A stretch of DNA of 64,000 nucleotides from Symsagittifera roscoffensis (Eukaryota; Xenacoelomorpha; Acoela; Convolutidae), in contig NC_087063.1 of NCBI RefSeq assembly GCF_963678635.1, positions 36,246,540 to 36,310,539 on the forward strand, in the 5' to 3' direction. Positions within the stretch are counted from its first letter, which is position 1. Each line of letters begins with the position of its first letter. This document shows, in pieces, positions 11,168 to 21,634 of the stretch. The notes under the pieces were generated by a model. That model did not search any database. It was not told the DNA's origin and worked only from the letters and a program-made list of their open reading frames with translations. Position numbers and translations under genes: made by a program.

Positions 11168-13711
11168 ATGTCTCCTATAGTAGATCAAAATCACGACATC
11201 AGTTCATCAGTACATTCCATAAAGAGCGATACCAATGTGTTAAACTTGGATCAAGAGAGGTCGCCCTACAACAGTCCCCCGCCAGTTGATAATTTCAGCA
11301 ACCTGAAAGACTCCATTCTAGTAGCTGGAAACCGAAACGAAGTCGCTGCTGCTACTGTTGCAGAGAAAAACGAACACATTGTCGCCAAAAATGGATTTCT
11401 GGACGACAAACTTATGCAACATGGATTGTGTAATATTGGCAAAATGGCCGACGGGTACAATTTTGTTTTCCTAGACTTGTACCTGCCAGCGATGGAGATC
11501 AAGAACATCGAAACACTGCAGGTGATGACTAACCTACAAAACGTTAACCTGATGCACAACAAAGTATCGGATCTTTCACCCTTGAACTCATTGTCTTATC
11601 TGCTGAGTTTAAACGTATCAAACAACGTCATACAGTCTCTAGACAGTCTGGCAGGGCTAAAGAACCTACGAAATCTGGACGCATCGAACAATGTATTGGC
11701 ATGTATTGGTGACATGAGTCGCTTTCCGGCGCTGGAGAACCTTAACTTGAACAACAATCAAATAGCCCGAATTGAGGGCTTAGAACACAACACTCGCCTA
11801 AAGGTTCTAGATTTAAGTGCAAACCAGCTGACTTCACTGGAAATTTGTAAAACTGGAATTTTGGAATTGTATCTTTCCGCCAACAAGATCGCTTCTCTAG
11901 AATCGATTCAAAATTTGGAGTCGTTGCAGGCGTTGGACATTTCATACAATGCTCTAGCTAATTTGAAGGGACTTGAAAACAGACGATATTTAATGAAAAT
12001 TGACGCCCAGAATAACAACATAGTCGATTACGATGATTTAGAACCAGTGTTCATAGGGAATCGTTTGCTACGAGAACTTAATTTGCGCAACAACCCAATT
12101 CAAGACAAAGATGACTACCGGTTCGCTATTTTGTATCGGTGTTCGGAGCTGACCTCTCTCGATAAGCACAAGGTACAACCCGAGGAAAAAGTGTCTGCTA
12201 TGAATTTGTTCAACCCGCCACCCGAAGTAGTAGCAGCACGTGACCATATCAATCACGTGGTCTACAAATACCTGCAACCGGCTAAGCTTCGAGAATGCAC
12301 GCTTCCGAGTTTGGAAACGCCTTACCCTATTTTAGTGCTTAGTGGTCCTCAAGGATGCGGCAAAATTGAACTGGCAGCTCGTCTAGCTCAGGAGTTTCCA
12401 GATTTTTTTGGATACCTTCCTAATCAAGTGCTGAGCATGACCAACGATAATTCAGTATATGGCCAAGAGCTGCAACAGAATAGCCACCCGGGTATCTCGG
12501 CCGATGAATTCGTAAACATGATTCAAGAAGGTCGCTTCGTGTCAACTTACAGCGACGGGTTCCGAACACTGGGTATCATGTATGACGCGATCGACAGTAT
12601 TGCAAGTGAAGGACTAGCCTGTGTGACGCACATGGAATACGAAGGAATTCTATCGTTCAAAAAGTCATTTTTCGAACCAAGGTATCTCTTGCTGATCCCC
12701 AAGACTGAGGAGGTGCACGAAGAAAGACTCAAAACGTACTACCAAATGAGCGACGAAGAGGTGAGAAGCGCCTTGTTGCGCCGCGATGTGTACATGAAAG
12801 TCAACCAGGAGAACCCTGGCTTTTTCGACCAAGTTATTGACGCTGATGACATTGAAGAAGCCCTCCAATCTCTGACATCGATCGTCAAAGAATACCTGGG
12901 ACTACCGCCCGACTATGTAGCCAGCCGTGAACTGAGTTCGGGCCCAGGTCGGGATTTTACTAAGCGAAATAGTCTGGGCGGAACGAACGTGGTGAGCAAT
13001 GTCCTGCGGTACAAAGTATCGGGCGGGAAGAACCAAAGTGGTCGACAAGTTTCCATTCGCGAAGGGATGACCGAAACCGAATTGAGGTCGTACGAGAGAC
13101 GAGAAAGTGCGTTACGAGAGGGTATTCGTGAAAATGATCTTTCACCAGAGTCAGCTTACGGGGGAACGAATACCATATATGGTAAGCCTTACACAGCGCC
13201 GGCCGCATTCGAGGGTAACTTGGGTCATAATCGAGACTTTCCCACTTCAAATGACGGAGACGAGCAAAACGAGTTCAACGAAGCTACGAATGGCGATCGT
13301 GACGAGCAACGAGAAGACGAAGATTACGAAGCGGACGAATCAAACACGCCGATTGAGCGACCCGAGTTAGGAAATCATTCAAAAGAACGACTGCAAGAGC
13401 GAGCCTCTGCACTATTGGACGACGAGGCGCTACTTGAGAACGAAGTGCAAGTTTTGTTTGGCAAGGCGGGAAAATCGGTCGAAGGCAACATCGAAAATTT
13501 GCATGAGGCTAAAAATTTGATCAAAAGTTACTTTGAATCCAATCTGTTTGAGTTCCGTTTTGCCGAGGAGGACAACAAGAAGTTTGAAGTTTCGTTTCAA
13601 AGCTACGCGGAGACTGACGGCCAATTGGACATGACTTTTGACGAGTTCAAAGGATGGTTCGTCTACATGTTGCGCATGATCAAATACGGACTGTACGCCG
13701 ACAACAACTGA
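11168..13711 (+). CDS. LRGUK: LRGUK-like leucine-rich repeat / guanylate-kinase-domain protein
   Basis: An intact single-exon frame of 847 codons. The N-terminal ~95 residues are low in complexity. Residues ~112-335 carry about nine 22-residue SDS22-type leucine-rich repeats (NLQNVNLMHNKVSDL, ALENLNLNNNQIARI, LQALDISYNALANL) and a capping segment. Residues ~385-575 are a guanylate-kinase-like domain with P-loop GPQGCGK at 393-399. The usual GMP-binding S-x-TTR-x-PR loop is replaced by SMTNDN, so catalysis is doubtful. Residues ~600-735 are acidic and disordered. The last ~100 residues (DGQLDMTFDEFKGWF) look EF-hand-like. Length and domain order fit vertebrate LRGUK (~825 aa), a protein of sperm manchette and flagellum assembly. 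The absence of introns is unusual: either a lineage with few introns here or an old retrocopy under selection. A TTTTAG acceptor-like site at ~11150-11159 could end a 5' UTR intron. Confidence 0.9.
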   Translation: MSPIVDQNHDISSSVHSIKSDTNVLNLDQERSPYNSPPPVDNFSNLKDSILVAGNRNEVAAATVAEKNEHIVAKNGFLDDKLMQHGLCNIGKMADGYNFVFLDLYLPAMEIKNIETLQVMTNLQNVNLMHNKVSDLSPLNSLSYLLSLNVSNNVIQSLDSLAGLKNLRNLDASNNVLACIGDMSRFPALENLNLNNNQIARIEGLEHNTRLKVLDLSANQLTSLEICKTGILELYLSANKIASLESIQNLESLQALDISYNALANLKGLENRRYLMKIDAQNNNIVDYDDLEPVFIGNRLLRELNLRNNPIQDKDDYRFAILYRCSELTSLDKHKVQPEEKVSAMNLFNPPPEVVAARDHINHVVYKYLQPAKLRECTLPSLETPYPILVLSGPQGCGKIELAARLAQEFPDFFGYLPNQVLSMTNDNSVYGQELQQNSHPGISADEFVNMIQEGRFVSTYSDGFRTLGIMYDAIDSIASEGLACVTHMEYEGILSFKKSFFEPRYLLLIPKTEEVHEERLKTYYQMSDEEVRSALLRRDVYMKVNQENPGFFDQVIDADDIEEALQSLTSIVKEYLGLPPDYVASRELSSGPGRDFTKRNSLGGTNVVSNVLRYKVSGGKNQSGRQVSIREGMTETELRSYERRESALREGIRENDLSPESAYGGTNTIYGKPYTAPAAFEGNLGHNRDFPTSNDGDEQNEFNEATNGDRDEQREDEDYEADESNTPIERPELGNHSKERLQERASALLDDEALLENEVQVLFGKAGKSVEGNIENLHEAKNLIKSYFESNLFEFRFAEEDNKKFEVSFQSYAETDGQLDMTFDEFKGWFVYMLRMIKYGLYADNN

Positions 13712-14660
13712 AAACAAAAATTTGCTTCTAATCAAAAACAGCGCAAGGAAAAAATCTTTTGTCTAAGCAAAAAATACCGGTAACCAACTGAGATAATTCA
13801 ATCAAATTTTCTATTTTGTTCGAAGCAATATGAAACAACAAAGACGAACTAACAATGTTTAGAAAAATCTCTAAAAGGTTCAGTTTTGATGCCAAGCTCT
13901 TTTATCAAAATCAATTGCAATTTAACTACAAAAATTACCAACTCGAATGTCTCCACGTAAGTAATTTGACTTTATACGCTCAAAAGAAAATTTATGGGTC
14001 GATCAACTAAAAAAATTTTGAATTGATTTAACTGAATTTTATTTCATTGGGTGTTTTTATAAAACTGTAAATTAGCAAGAAATTATCAGACCTAGCAAGG
14101 ACAACAAAGGACATGTAGCAATCAAAATCAATTCTCAGGATAGGTTTGATAGTGATTTTCTGAAAAATAACCTTTGTGCTAACATACTTACCAAGTGATG
14201 TTTCTGCGAAATTCTGGCGAATATGAAAAATTCGTGCACTTCTCCGATTACGAAAGTGACCGCCTTCTAATTTCAAAAACGGAATCTATTTTTCAGATTT
14301 CAGTTTTCCAAAAATGAGATTTTCTTAAATCAAATAAGTTTCAATCATAAGTTGTTCTTGAAATTCAAAGAGCTGTAAAACCATTTATTTTTTACTTTGA
14401 AATTGTGAAGTTGAGCTGCTTTTGATTATGTTTTTTATGACAATGTTAAAATAATTTTTCAAGCTTGAAATTCAAAAGAGGTCGGGGGGCGTAGGAAAGA
14501 ATCAAACTAGAAGTTCTAACTTGATTCGTTTTTTTTTCAAATATTCTATAACATGGCGCAGCACATGTTCATCTTAAAAACGCAACTTGAACGACAACTT
14601 TAAAACCCTAAACTTAAAGGAGTCTCCTAAAACTTCTACTAATGTGCGGTATACAACTAT
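13712..14660. other. Noncoding DNA downstream of the LRGUK-like gene
   Basis: No further exon is supported. The 3' UTR should lie at the start of this stretch; no clear AATAAA was found within the first few hundred bases. The open frame at 14028-14276 (minus strand) is AT-rich and without a domain. Confidence 0.4.
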
Positions 14661-14663
14661 ACT

Positions 14664-15058
14664 CAGGGGCGGATGTTGGTTTTTCTCGAGGGGGGGTTCG
14701 GATTTTCAAAAAAATTTCGAAAAATTTTTTCGACCTTTTTTTAGGTCGACCGAATTGATTTTTTGAGCTCTCCCTAAGCTCGGTTTAGTCCCTGTTTTGC
14801 CCAAATTTTTTGCGCCGCAGGTAAAACTTTTAAAAAACAGTCCAAAAGGTATTTTTAGGCACTTTATGAAAAACTTTGACCAAAAAATCGCGTTTTTCGG
14901 CGCGCGCTCCCCCTCAAAATTACTATATATTGGCGCCAAAGGCGCCTGTAGAAAAATTTTAGGGTTGGTCGAACAAAACTAGATTTCTTAAGAAGTACCA
15001 AAGGAGAGACCCTTTGGGTCGGCAGGGGGTCGAATCCCTGAGGGAATGGGCGTCCGCC
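14664..15058. mobile_element. Second hAT-like MITE copy, 3' end lost
   Basis: It starts CAGGGGCGGATGTTGG and tracks the 10.3-kb copy through GACCTTTTTTTAGGTCGACC, GCGCCGCAGGTAAA and GGTCGAATCCCTGAGGG. It stops after GGGCGTCCGCC, without the C-run and GCCCCTG terminus. No clean target duplication can be seen. The short open frames inside are not genes. Confidence 0.8.
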
Positions 15059-15730
15059 AAACTATTTCATGCGTTATAACGACGCCTTTTTATTAATTTA
15101 ATTTAGTTCTTAACAATAAAAGGGTACATTCACGGGTTGAACATTGATTTAAAAATGTCATTGGATTCCACTACCAATAGTTAAGTTTTTGCTTTTAAAT
15201 TCCACATTTGTACGTAAAAATTCTAGCAATATCATCTGATTGGTCACGCAAGGACTGGTTCAATTCAATAAAAAAAAACCGTGATTCACTCATATTGGTT
15301 GAATCCGCTTAAATTTGCGAAATCTGCTTACATTTTGCGGAATTCGCTCACATTTGCGGAATTTGGAACAACTAGTTATATTCGCGACAAAACTAATATT
15401 CCGACAAATTTACCGTTACAGGTGTTTTTACCCAAAATCTACTGAATTTTTATAGTAACTTTTAAACAAGATATCGACTCTCTGAATCAATTTTTAAACA
15501 GACATTTTACCTCCGATAGTTTTTTGCAAAATTTTGAATGCTGAATGCAAATTATTCAAATACCTCATGACACGACGCTGCGCATGTGTAAAAACAGAAT
15601 CTTCTCCGACACATCCCTAATGAAACAGCCAAAAGCATTTAAAAAACTTTAAAATTATGCATCTTAAGTTGACTAAGCCAATGTACATGAGCCGAGCCCG
15701 TTTAGAAAATGAAAAAAAAATTTAAACAAG
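15059..15730. other. AT-rich noncoding DNA
   Basis: No gene is seen. Around 15320-15365 there is a short run of diverged AATTTGCGGAATTCGCTCAC-like repeats. The text near 15540-15700 (ACGCTGCGCATGTGTAAAAA to AAACAGCCAAAAGCATTTAA) recurs at about 19945-20060. Confidence 0.4.
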
Positions 15731-15734
15731 ACAG

Positions 15735-16290
15735 CTCGTATCAGGTCTGAATGTTCCGACTGCCTTTGAATGTTCCGATTGCCTTGATTGTTCCGAGAAG
15801 CTTTGAATGTTCCGACTGCCTTTTAAGATCTATGGAGCATTAGTAACAATAAAATATAAAAAATAAAAAACTAAATTTAACAAAAATCTAAATCTTGAGG
15901 TTTTTAGAGAAAATCATTCCCCACACGCCATATAAAACACCAAGTGATAAGTTTCGCTCCTAGTAACAAATCAATAATGGCAAATAAGCTTCCTTCAACC
16001 AATTTGGAACCATTTCTAAGACGGATTAATTCTTCGATTACGCGTTAATAGTGCGAAATTTATCGAGCGTTAATTGTCCCAAATAAATAAAAATTGCATT
16101 GCTTAAACTCCCATAACTTTACAAAAACTGATCACAGGTGAAAAACATTTTCACATTAAAGCTCAGAACAACAAAACTTTTTGAATAATATTTTACAATG
16201 CCGTCAAAATTGACTTGTTAAAAAGTCGAAATTTGTCTGAAAAAAAACACCCCAAGCAAAAATGTTCCGTTACTTTTGTTAGAAATATTC
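15735..16290 (+). repeat. Dispersed repeat family (GAAGCCCCGAATGTTCCG), copy near 15.8 kb
   Basis: The order of blocks is CTCGTATCAGG, repeated TGAATGTTCCGACTGCC, ATGGAGCATTAGTAACAAT, CGCGTTAATAGTGCGAAATT, GCGTTAATTGTCCC, GATCACAGGTGAAA, GTCGAAATTTGTCTGAAAAA and AATGTTCCGTTACTTT. The same order is found at 26.75-27.25 kb and, more decayed, at 0.57-0.83 and 17.28-17.72 kb. There is no coding capacity; the ends are not defined. Confidence 0.7.
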
Positions 16291-17966
16291 GCAACTTCTT
16301 TCAGTGTTTTGAACACTCAATTCTGATAGCATCATGTTATTATTCCAGGAGTCGGTTCCTCCGTCACAACAGATTGAATATTTTAAGCATGTTTGTCTGC
16401 TGGCTTGCTTAAGACGTTTCTACATAAGTGGAAAACTACAGAAGTGGAAAATATAAAATGGAAAACAAATTGTGGAAAATACAATGTCGTGGAACAAAGT
16501 GGTAAAACAAAAATTCGTTCGTCAGCGTCGAAAATAATTTTCAAGACTTTTTTATTCCAAAATTTTGTATGACTGATCAGAGTGGTTAAGTTTTAATACA
16601 CTACCAGAGAGTCTTCGAGCAAATTTGAAAATAAATAACCTCAGCGCAATAAAAGCATATACGCAGTCAGTTTCCACGACAATTAACTACCTTGGTTCAC
16701 ATTTTGTGTCTGCTCACTTTTTTTGATCAAAATTGCATGAGTTCAAAATACCCCCAAAATAACTTGACAAAATAAGAGCAATAGTCGAAAAAAATTATCC
16801 AAAACAGATTGCAATTTTGACAATCTTTACTGAAGTTTTGAGAATGACAAACATTCAACGGTGATCCATTTCTTCTCTGCTACTCAATTAAATAAGGGGC
16901 CTAGGAAATTAGGCGGCAGTAAAAAAAAAGGAAATAGGACAATAATTCTTGGGCCAACAAAACTTTTTGTTTAGAATGAAGTTACACAAAACAAAAAGAG
17001 TTTATGATCAAAATTATCATTTTAATGTAATTATAAAACATTTAAAGTAGCTTACATTTTTGAAACGCATAAGTTAAACAGCAATTACTTTATTGTCTTG
17101 ATATCTAGATGAACAACCAAAATTTACTCAAACAGAAGTAAATTTAAGTCCGCATTTTGCAGGCATGTTATTGTCTTAATTCCGTTTTTTTTAGTGATCG
17201 ACTAAATTGCTTGTCGTCTACTTTCCGTTTCCCTTGTGTATTTATTTTTAAATCCCAGCTGTTTTTTCGTTATAAAGAGAAAACAAGACTGCTCGTACAT
17301 CAGGGCAAAGCACTGATAGTTCCGACTGCTCCCTATTTCATATAGAATAGTTTTTGCGAAAAGAAAATATTATAAAACTATAAATTTTGGCGATGTTGAA
17401 AGTTCAAGTGTAAAAATTAATGTCTTACGACATTAATACGATCGACTAGCTAGCCTCAATTCGATTTCAAACAATTTTCTGAGCGGGATAATTCACCACG
17501 CACAAATAATTTGTGTTATGGTTCCAGCACTATAAATAAAATCATCAAAACGCGCGTAAATTACTCCAGAGCATGGCTAAATTTTCAAACTCTCAAAACT
17601 TTGCAAAAAATTGGAGGTAAAGTTTCTTTTTGTATTTGATTTCAGGGAGTCAAATATCAACTATTGTTTCAATCGCCGAAAATAGACTTAATAAAAAACC
17701 ACCCCAAGCATAAATATTCCGGTCAGCTGTAAAACAAAAAATCTCTTAGTGCTCCATCATCGGGGCCCACCTCGTCTGACTAAGTTGGTTCCATTTAATT
17801 TCCCAAAACAAACAGAGTAGCAACTGTTTACTTTAACTAACAGTAAATTTTTCATTCAAAGGATGTAATTGTTACTTTTAACGGGCAACGTTTTCAAACA
17901 GAGGATATAACTGTTCATATTAAATAGGCATTTAAGTTGGACTTCAAGTCTGACACTTTGTCGACT
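16291..17966. other. Noncoding DNA upstream of the Rdx gene
   Basis: No convincing exon. 16428-16510 is a run of GTGGAAAA-type short repeats. 17280-17720 is a decayed copy of the dispersed family (CTCGTACATCAGGGCAAAGC, TTCCGACTGC, then an AACACCACCCCAAGC-like tail). The promoter and 5' UTR of the Rdx gene should lie just upstream of 17967, but no TATA box or initiator can be assigned with confidence. Confidence 0.4.
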
Positions 17967-20736
17967 ATGACACGTTACGCAAAAACCAATTCTGTTCAGC
18001 GAGGTTAGTGACAAGTGCATTTTGAGTGCCAATTACCCACGCAGCAAGGGACCAATATACCATTTTGTTCTGTCAAGTTGACACACCAAGCTGATCTTTC
18101 GAAAAATGAAACAATTTTTTAAAATGCAAACGCTACGCAATGACTATTTATTGATGCCCATTTGGTAAGAGCAGACAAAATTTTTGTACAAATTTGCAAG
18201 TTTTCTGCGTACCCCAAAACAGACAAGTCATCATAAAATAGACTAGCCACTCAGAACAAAATCTTTTAATCGCCTTCTTGTTCAGGTACATCTCTGGAAG
18301 TGAGTTCTGGTCAACCGGTGGTCGAAAGCAAATCGACTCGCGAGGATGCAAAAGGAAGCTCCATTATCAATTTGAGTGTGCCAATCGTACTTGAAGTGGA
18401 ATACTGGTCAGTACTTTGAAAATATCAGTCGTATTTGTTCTCATTTAAATTCGAAATGTTTGCTTTTATTCGGTTAATGTGTCTAGTTTTTAGCAAAAAA
18501 TGAAAAAAAAAATCATCTGTAGCGGAGGTGCAGATTCAAAGGAAAAAAAGTCTCGGACGCCCTACACCCTCAGGGATTCTACCCCTTGATCCATTTTCGA
18601 CCAACCAACCCTTAAACTGCTCTAAGGACGCCTCTAAATTTACGAACCGCGAGCTGAAGAAAAACGCAATTTTTTGATAAAAACTATCCACAAAAACCAA
18701 AAATGTCATTTTCGGCCTGTTTTCTCCATAAAATTGCTTTCGGCTTTAAAGTGTTACTTAGAAAGCTCAAAAACTTTATTTTGTCACCCTGAAAAAGTCA
18801 TCAAATTTCTTAAAAGTTTAAGACATCTCCCCTTTCCTACAGTAATTGGGTCGCAGAGGTGCATGCCGAGAAAATATTAGATCAGACTTCGTCTCTAATG
18901 CATGCGAACTGAAGTCGTCATTCTGAGAACTGCCTTTTCGTACAAAGCGGTTTTGATGGCGTTTTAGTAGTGGGTGAGGGTACCTGGACAAGTTCAAAAT
19001 GCTGAAGGAGTTCATCCTCACTCGTGCCAGTGTCGACGTCACAATCAACGGACGCGCCGGCAGGAAAGGTAACAGATCAGAATGAATCAGTCACCACCCA
19101 CAGAACAGAAAAGTTTCCCAATCATTTATTATACAGAGGTGAAGCAGAGCTTCGCAACACTTGCGATACAATTTAGAACATTTCATTACAAGCTAAAAAA
19201 ACGAGAAAAATGTATCTGCAAAAATTTCATGCCTTTGTCTCGGATGATGATCATAAGCAGCGGTATTTAAGAAAATGAAAATCAGTTATCGAGGGTCAAC
19301 TAAAGCGAAAAAATGAGTCGACCGAAAAATAATTTGAAAAATTACAAAAAATAGCACAATTTCAAAAACTAGTTAACAAAAACGAGCAATTTTCAAAGCG
19401 ATTACTTTTTTCATCAAAAATTTAGGGCAACAGCAATTGTGCAGCGGAGAATTACAATTTGTTTCGCAGCAAAAGTTCACAATCTGAGTAAACCTCAAAT
19501 TTGATAGCTAGTTTTTGAGAAAAGGAGAAAGTTTTCAAAAACGATCAAAATGTCAAAGTTTGGACTGTTTCTAGAGCCAAAACTCTTTTTCTACCAAAAT
19601 GAGAGCGTATCAGTTTATGCAAAAGAGATTTACAGAACACGCTCATTTGATGAATCCTTCATCTCTGATTAATCATGGTAGTTTCAGAGAAAATGAGCAC
19701 TATCCAAAAAATTGGTCTAAAATTGACTCCAACTGAATTTTTTGAAAGTTGTAGTACGCCCAATGAAATAAACAAAAAGAGACAACCGATATATCTGCGC
19801 AGAGGGTAGCGGATCTCGCTATTGGTAACATTTTTTTGAAAATCGGTTAATTAAATTTCGTTAATGAGATTTTTGAAAAAAAAGTGCAAAAATTTTCAAG
19901 AAGGTTTCAAAACAGTTTTAAAAATCAAATCCCGAAAGATACTACACTGCGTATGTGAAAAAACCGAATCTTTTACGACCCATCGCTAATGAAACAGCCA
20001 AAAGCATTTAAAAAACCTTAAAAACTACGCATCACAAATTGACTAAGCCGATGTGCAAACCACCCGTTTAGCCAAAAAATATGTATTAAAAAACAGAGTT
20101 GGTTAAATTACAAACTTCAGAACTATTTTAAATTATACTAAAAACTGTTTGAACCAAAGAGTAAAAACCCAATCTTTGGAAAGAAACTGCTTGAAACGCG
20201 TACCAGATTATATAAATTGCATTTGAAAAAAAAACAACCGAATAAAATCAATATTTTTTCAATAAATGTAATGGAAAACTAAGAAATATCCCAAATGAGG
20301 CAATAGGATGTGTGAGAAAGATTTGCAGAGGATATGTAGAAAATTGCATTAGAGGATGAGCAGAATGTGTAAGTGTTTACGGGAAAAAAAAACAGTCTCG
20401 ATCCCGATTACAAGTCACTTGCTCTCGCAAGTGAAATTAAACAAATGAGTTTTTCTTCGGATTGTTTTCACGAGTTTTATTAAATTGCTCTGCTTTCAGG
20501 CTCCTTTGAAATCCTCTTGAACGACCATCTCATTTTTTCCAAGCTCAAGATAAAAGAATTTCCTCTTTTTGAAGACGTAAGTCTATCACCGTGCAATTTG
20601 TCTTTCTTTTAGCGTCAAATGATCTCAATGATGTTGATTTGATTCATTTAAGGTTCTCGAAGTTATTCAGGACTTCAACGAAAAAGGAGAAATCAGCGCC
20701 GATGTGTTCCGCAAAAAGAGCTGCGTAATAGCTTAG
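17967..20736 (+). CDS. MIEN1: Rdx-family selenoprotein (SELENOW/MIEN1-like), five exons
   Basis: Exons inferred from GT-AG sites and phase: 17967-18003, 18286-18406, 18968-19068, 20500-20576 and 20653-20736 (stop TAG). The lengths sum to 420 nt, or 139 residues, and every junction is in frame. Exon 2 ends LSVPIVLEVEY plus TG. Exon 3 adds T AGT GGG TGA GGG TAC, giving C-S-G-U-G-Y if TGA is read as selenocysteine (residue 56). This is the CxxU redox motif of the SELENOW family. Exons 3-5 continue YLDKFKMLKEFI, GRAGRKG, SFEILLNDHLIFSKL and the C-terminus RKKSCVIA. The FSKL segment and CaaX-like CVIA resemble MIEN1, which is CxxC in mammals and prenylated. The family is thioredoxin-like and acts in thiol redox. 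Exon 1 is the least certain (MTRYAKTNSVQR, donor GTTAGT). Exons are richer in GC than the introns. Introns 2 and 3 contain repeats. Confidence 0.85.
18515..18870 (-). mobile_element. Decayed hAT-like MITE inside intron 2 of the Rdx gene
   Basis: Read on the minus strand it follows the 10.3-kb MITE. On the plus strand the shared blocks are CGGACGCCCT, CTCAGGGATTC, ACCCCTTGAT, CGACCAACCAACCC and AAAAACGCAATTTTTTGA. The termini are too eroded to give a target duplication. It helps explain why intron 2 is 561 bp. Confidence 0.65.
18975..18977 (+). other. Predicted selenocysteine UGA codon
   Basis: This TGA lies seven bases into exon 3, directly followed by GGG TAC (Gly-Tyr). After splicing TACTG to the acceptor TTTTAG|T it sits three codons after a Cys codon, which is where SELENOW-type proteins have Sec and MIEN1 has Cys. 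Frame is open for 83 codons downstream, to a TAG at 20734-20736. The alternative reading is a nonsense mutation or an exon border misplaced by me; both are weakened by the exact motif position and the hairpin in the 3' UTR. Confidence 0.75.
19069..20499 (+). other. Intron 3 of the Rdx gene
   Basis: It begins with the donor GTAACA and ends with the strong acceptor TGCTTTCAG. Near 19134-19175 it holds an inverted fragment of the SINE 3' end (ACAGAGGTGAAGCAGAGCTT). The middle carries degenerate TCAAAAA/GAGAAAA text similar to the ~166-bp monomer family. No exon is seen in it. Confidence 0.6.
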
Positions 20737-20822
20737 AGTAGACTGCACGGCACTCCAAAAGCATGCACTTGTCAACTGCTATGCCAATATAATTCCAATA
20801 CATAATCAGTTTTGATGGTTTC

Positions 20823-20902
20823 AAAGATAGCCATACTGATGACGGGGCAGCAAAAAAGGTCAATTATGACTAGTGCTGCACTTGAAAACCAATGGCATCT
20901 TT
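20823..20902 (+). promoter_or_regulatory. SECIS-like element in the 3' UTR of the Rdx gene
   Basis: It lies 86 nt after the stop codon. Helix I pairs 20823-20834 (AAAGATAGCCAT) with 20892-20902 (ATGGCATCTTT), 11 pairs with one bulged base. An internal loop follows, then ATGA at 20839-20842 opposite GA at 20884-20885, the SECIS core quartet. Helix II contains GCAGC (20847-20851) paired with GCTGC (20875-20879) plus weaker pairs. An A-run at 20852-20857 sits where the conserved apical AA is expected. A further small stem GGTCA/TGACT would make it form-2-like. In eukaryotes SECIS elements recruit SBP2 and eEFSec to decode UGA. The ATGA-to-A-run distance (9 nt) is slightly short of the usual 10-13. 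Confidence 0.72.
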
Positions 20903-21630
20903 CACTAACACTTCAAAATTAAGTCTGCTTATGAGCCTAAGTTTTTCTTAACATTAGAGAATGAGTATATGATAAGCTTATTGTAGTATTTGCCGACATT
21001 ATTAAGAAATTAAATATTTAATGGGATGAAATTTTTTGTCAAACAATCTTTTTAAAATTTTAAATCTAAGCCGAACTCGAAAGTTGCACAGGTAGTAAAA
21101 TTATAAAATTGTTAACTTACAAATTATCATTTGAAAAGATTTCAAATCAGGCTGCATTCTTAAACATTGTAGAGTTATGTATGAGGTAAAAAACCATAAC
21201 TTTTTTAAGTAAAATCATCATTTACCGAGCACCGATCTTGAACGGACGGTGAAGGCTTCACAGCCTGTTAGACAGCGCCGTATGAGATCTTTACATCAAT
21301 ACACCCTAGTTACCGTTTGTCACTAACTTAATTACACTTCTCTTTGTTTCAATTGTACCAAAAATGTATCCTAAATTATCAGTCTAACAAACCCTCCTTG
21401 AGATTGTTTTATCATTATTATTTAAAGATTTATCATTATTTTTTTTGGTTTCTGGACTTGTTCTGGTAAATGTACTCATATTCAGCAATTTTGAATTTTA
21501 TGAAAATTTTTTCTCTAGAATTTGAAGTAAACCGGTCGCGGTATTTAAACATTAGTATTAAACTAAGTTCTCAGGTCAGAAAAAATTGATTTCAAATTTT
21601 TCAGCAAAAACAAATGGCAATTTTAATGAG
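20903..21630. other. Noncoding DNA between the Rdx gene and the LINE region
   Basis: No gene is called. A short GC-richer stretch at about 21228-21330 (CTTGAACGGACGGTGAAGGC) is open for about 33 codons in one frame but has no matching splice sites that I can pair. The Rdx transcript probably ends in the first few hundred bases. Confidence 0.4.
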
Positions 21631-21634
21631 TCTC

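Noticed and set aside
13107-13735. Alternative-frame ORFs within the LRGUK-like gene
   Set aside because: They are shadows of a long, domain-bearing frame.
18148-18351. Minus-strand 67-residue frame overlapping the Rdx exon 2
   Set aside because: It lies antisense to an exon supported by splice phases and family motifs.
18407-18967. TGA before GGG TAC as a simple frame-breaking stop that ends the exon
   Set aside because: Trying the other nearby acceptors gave no frame that links VEY-C to GYLDKF. The acceptor TTTTAG gives C-S-G-TGA-G-Y exactly, and a SECIS-like hairpin is present.
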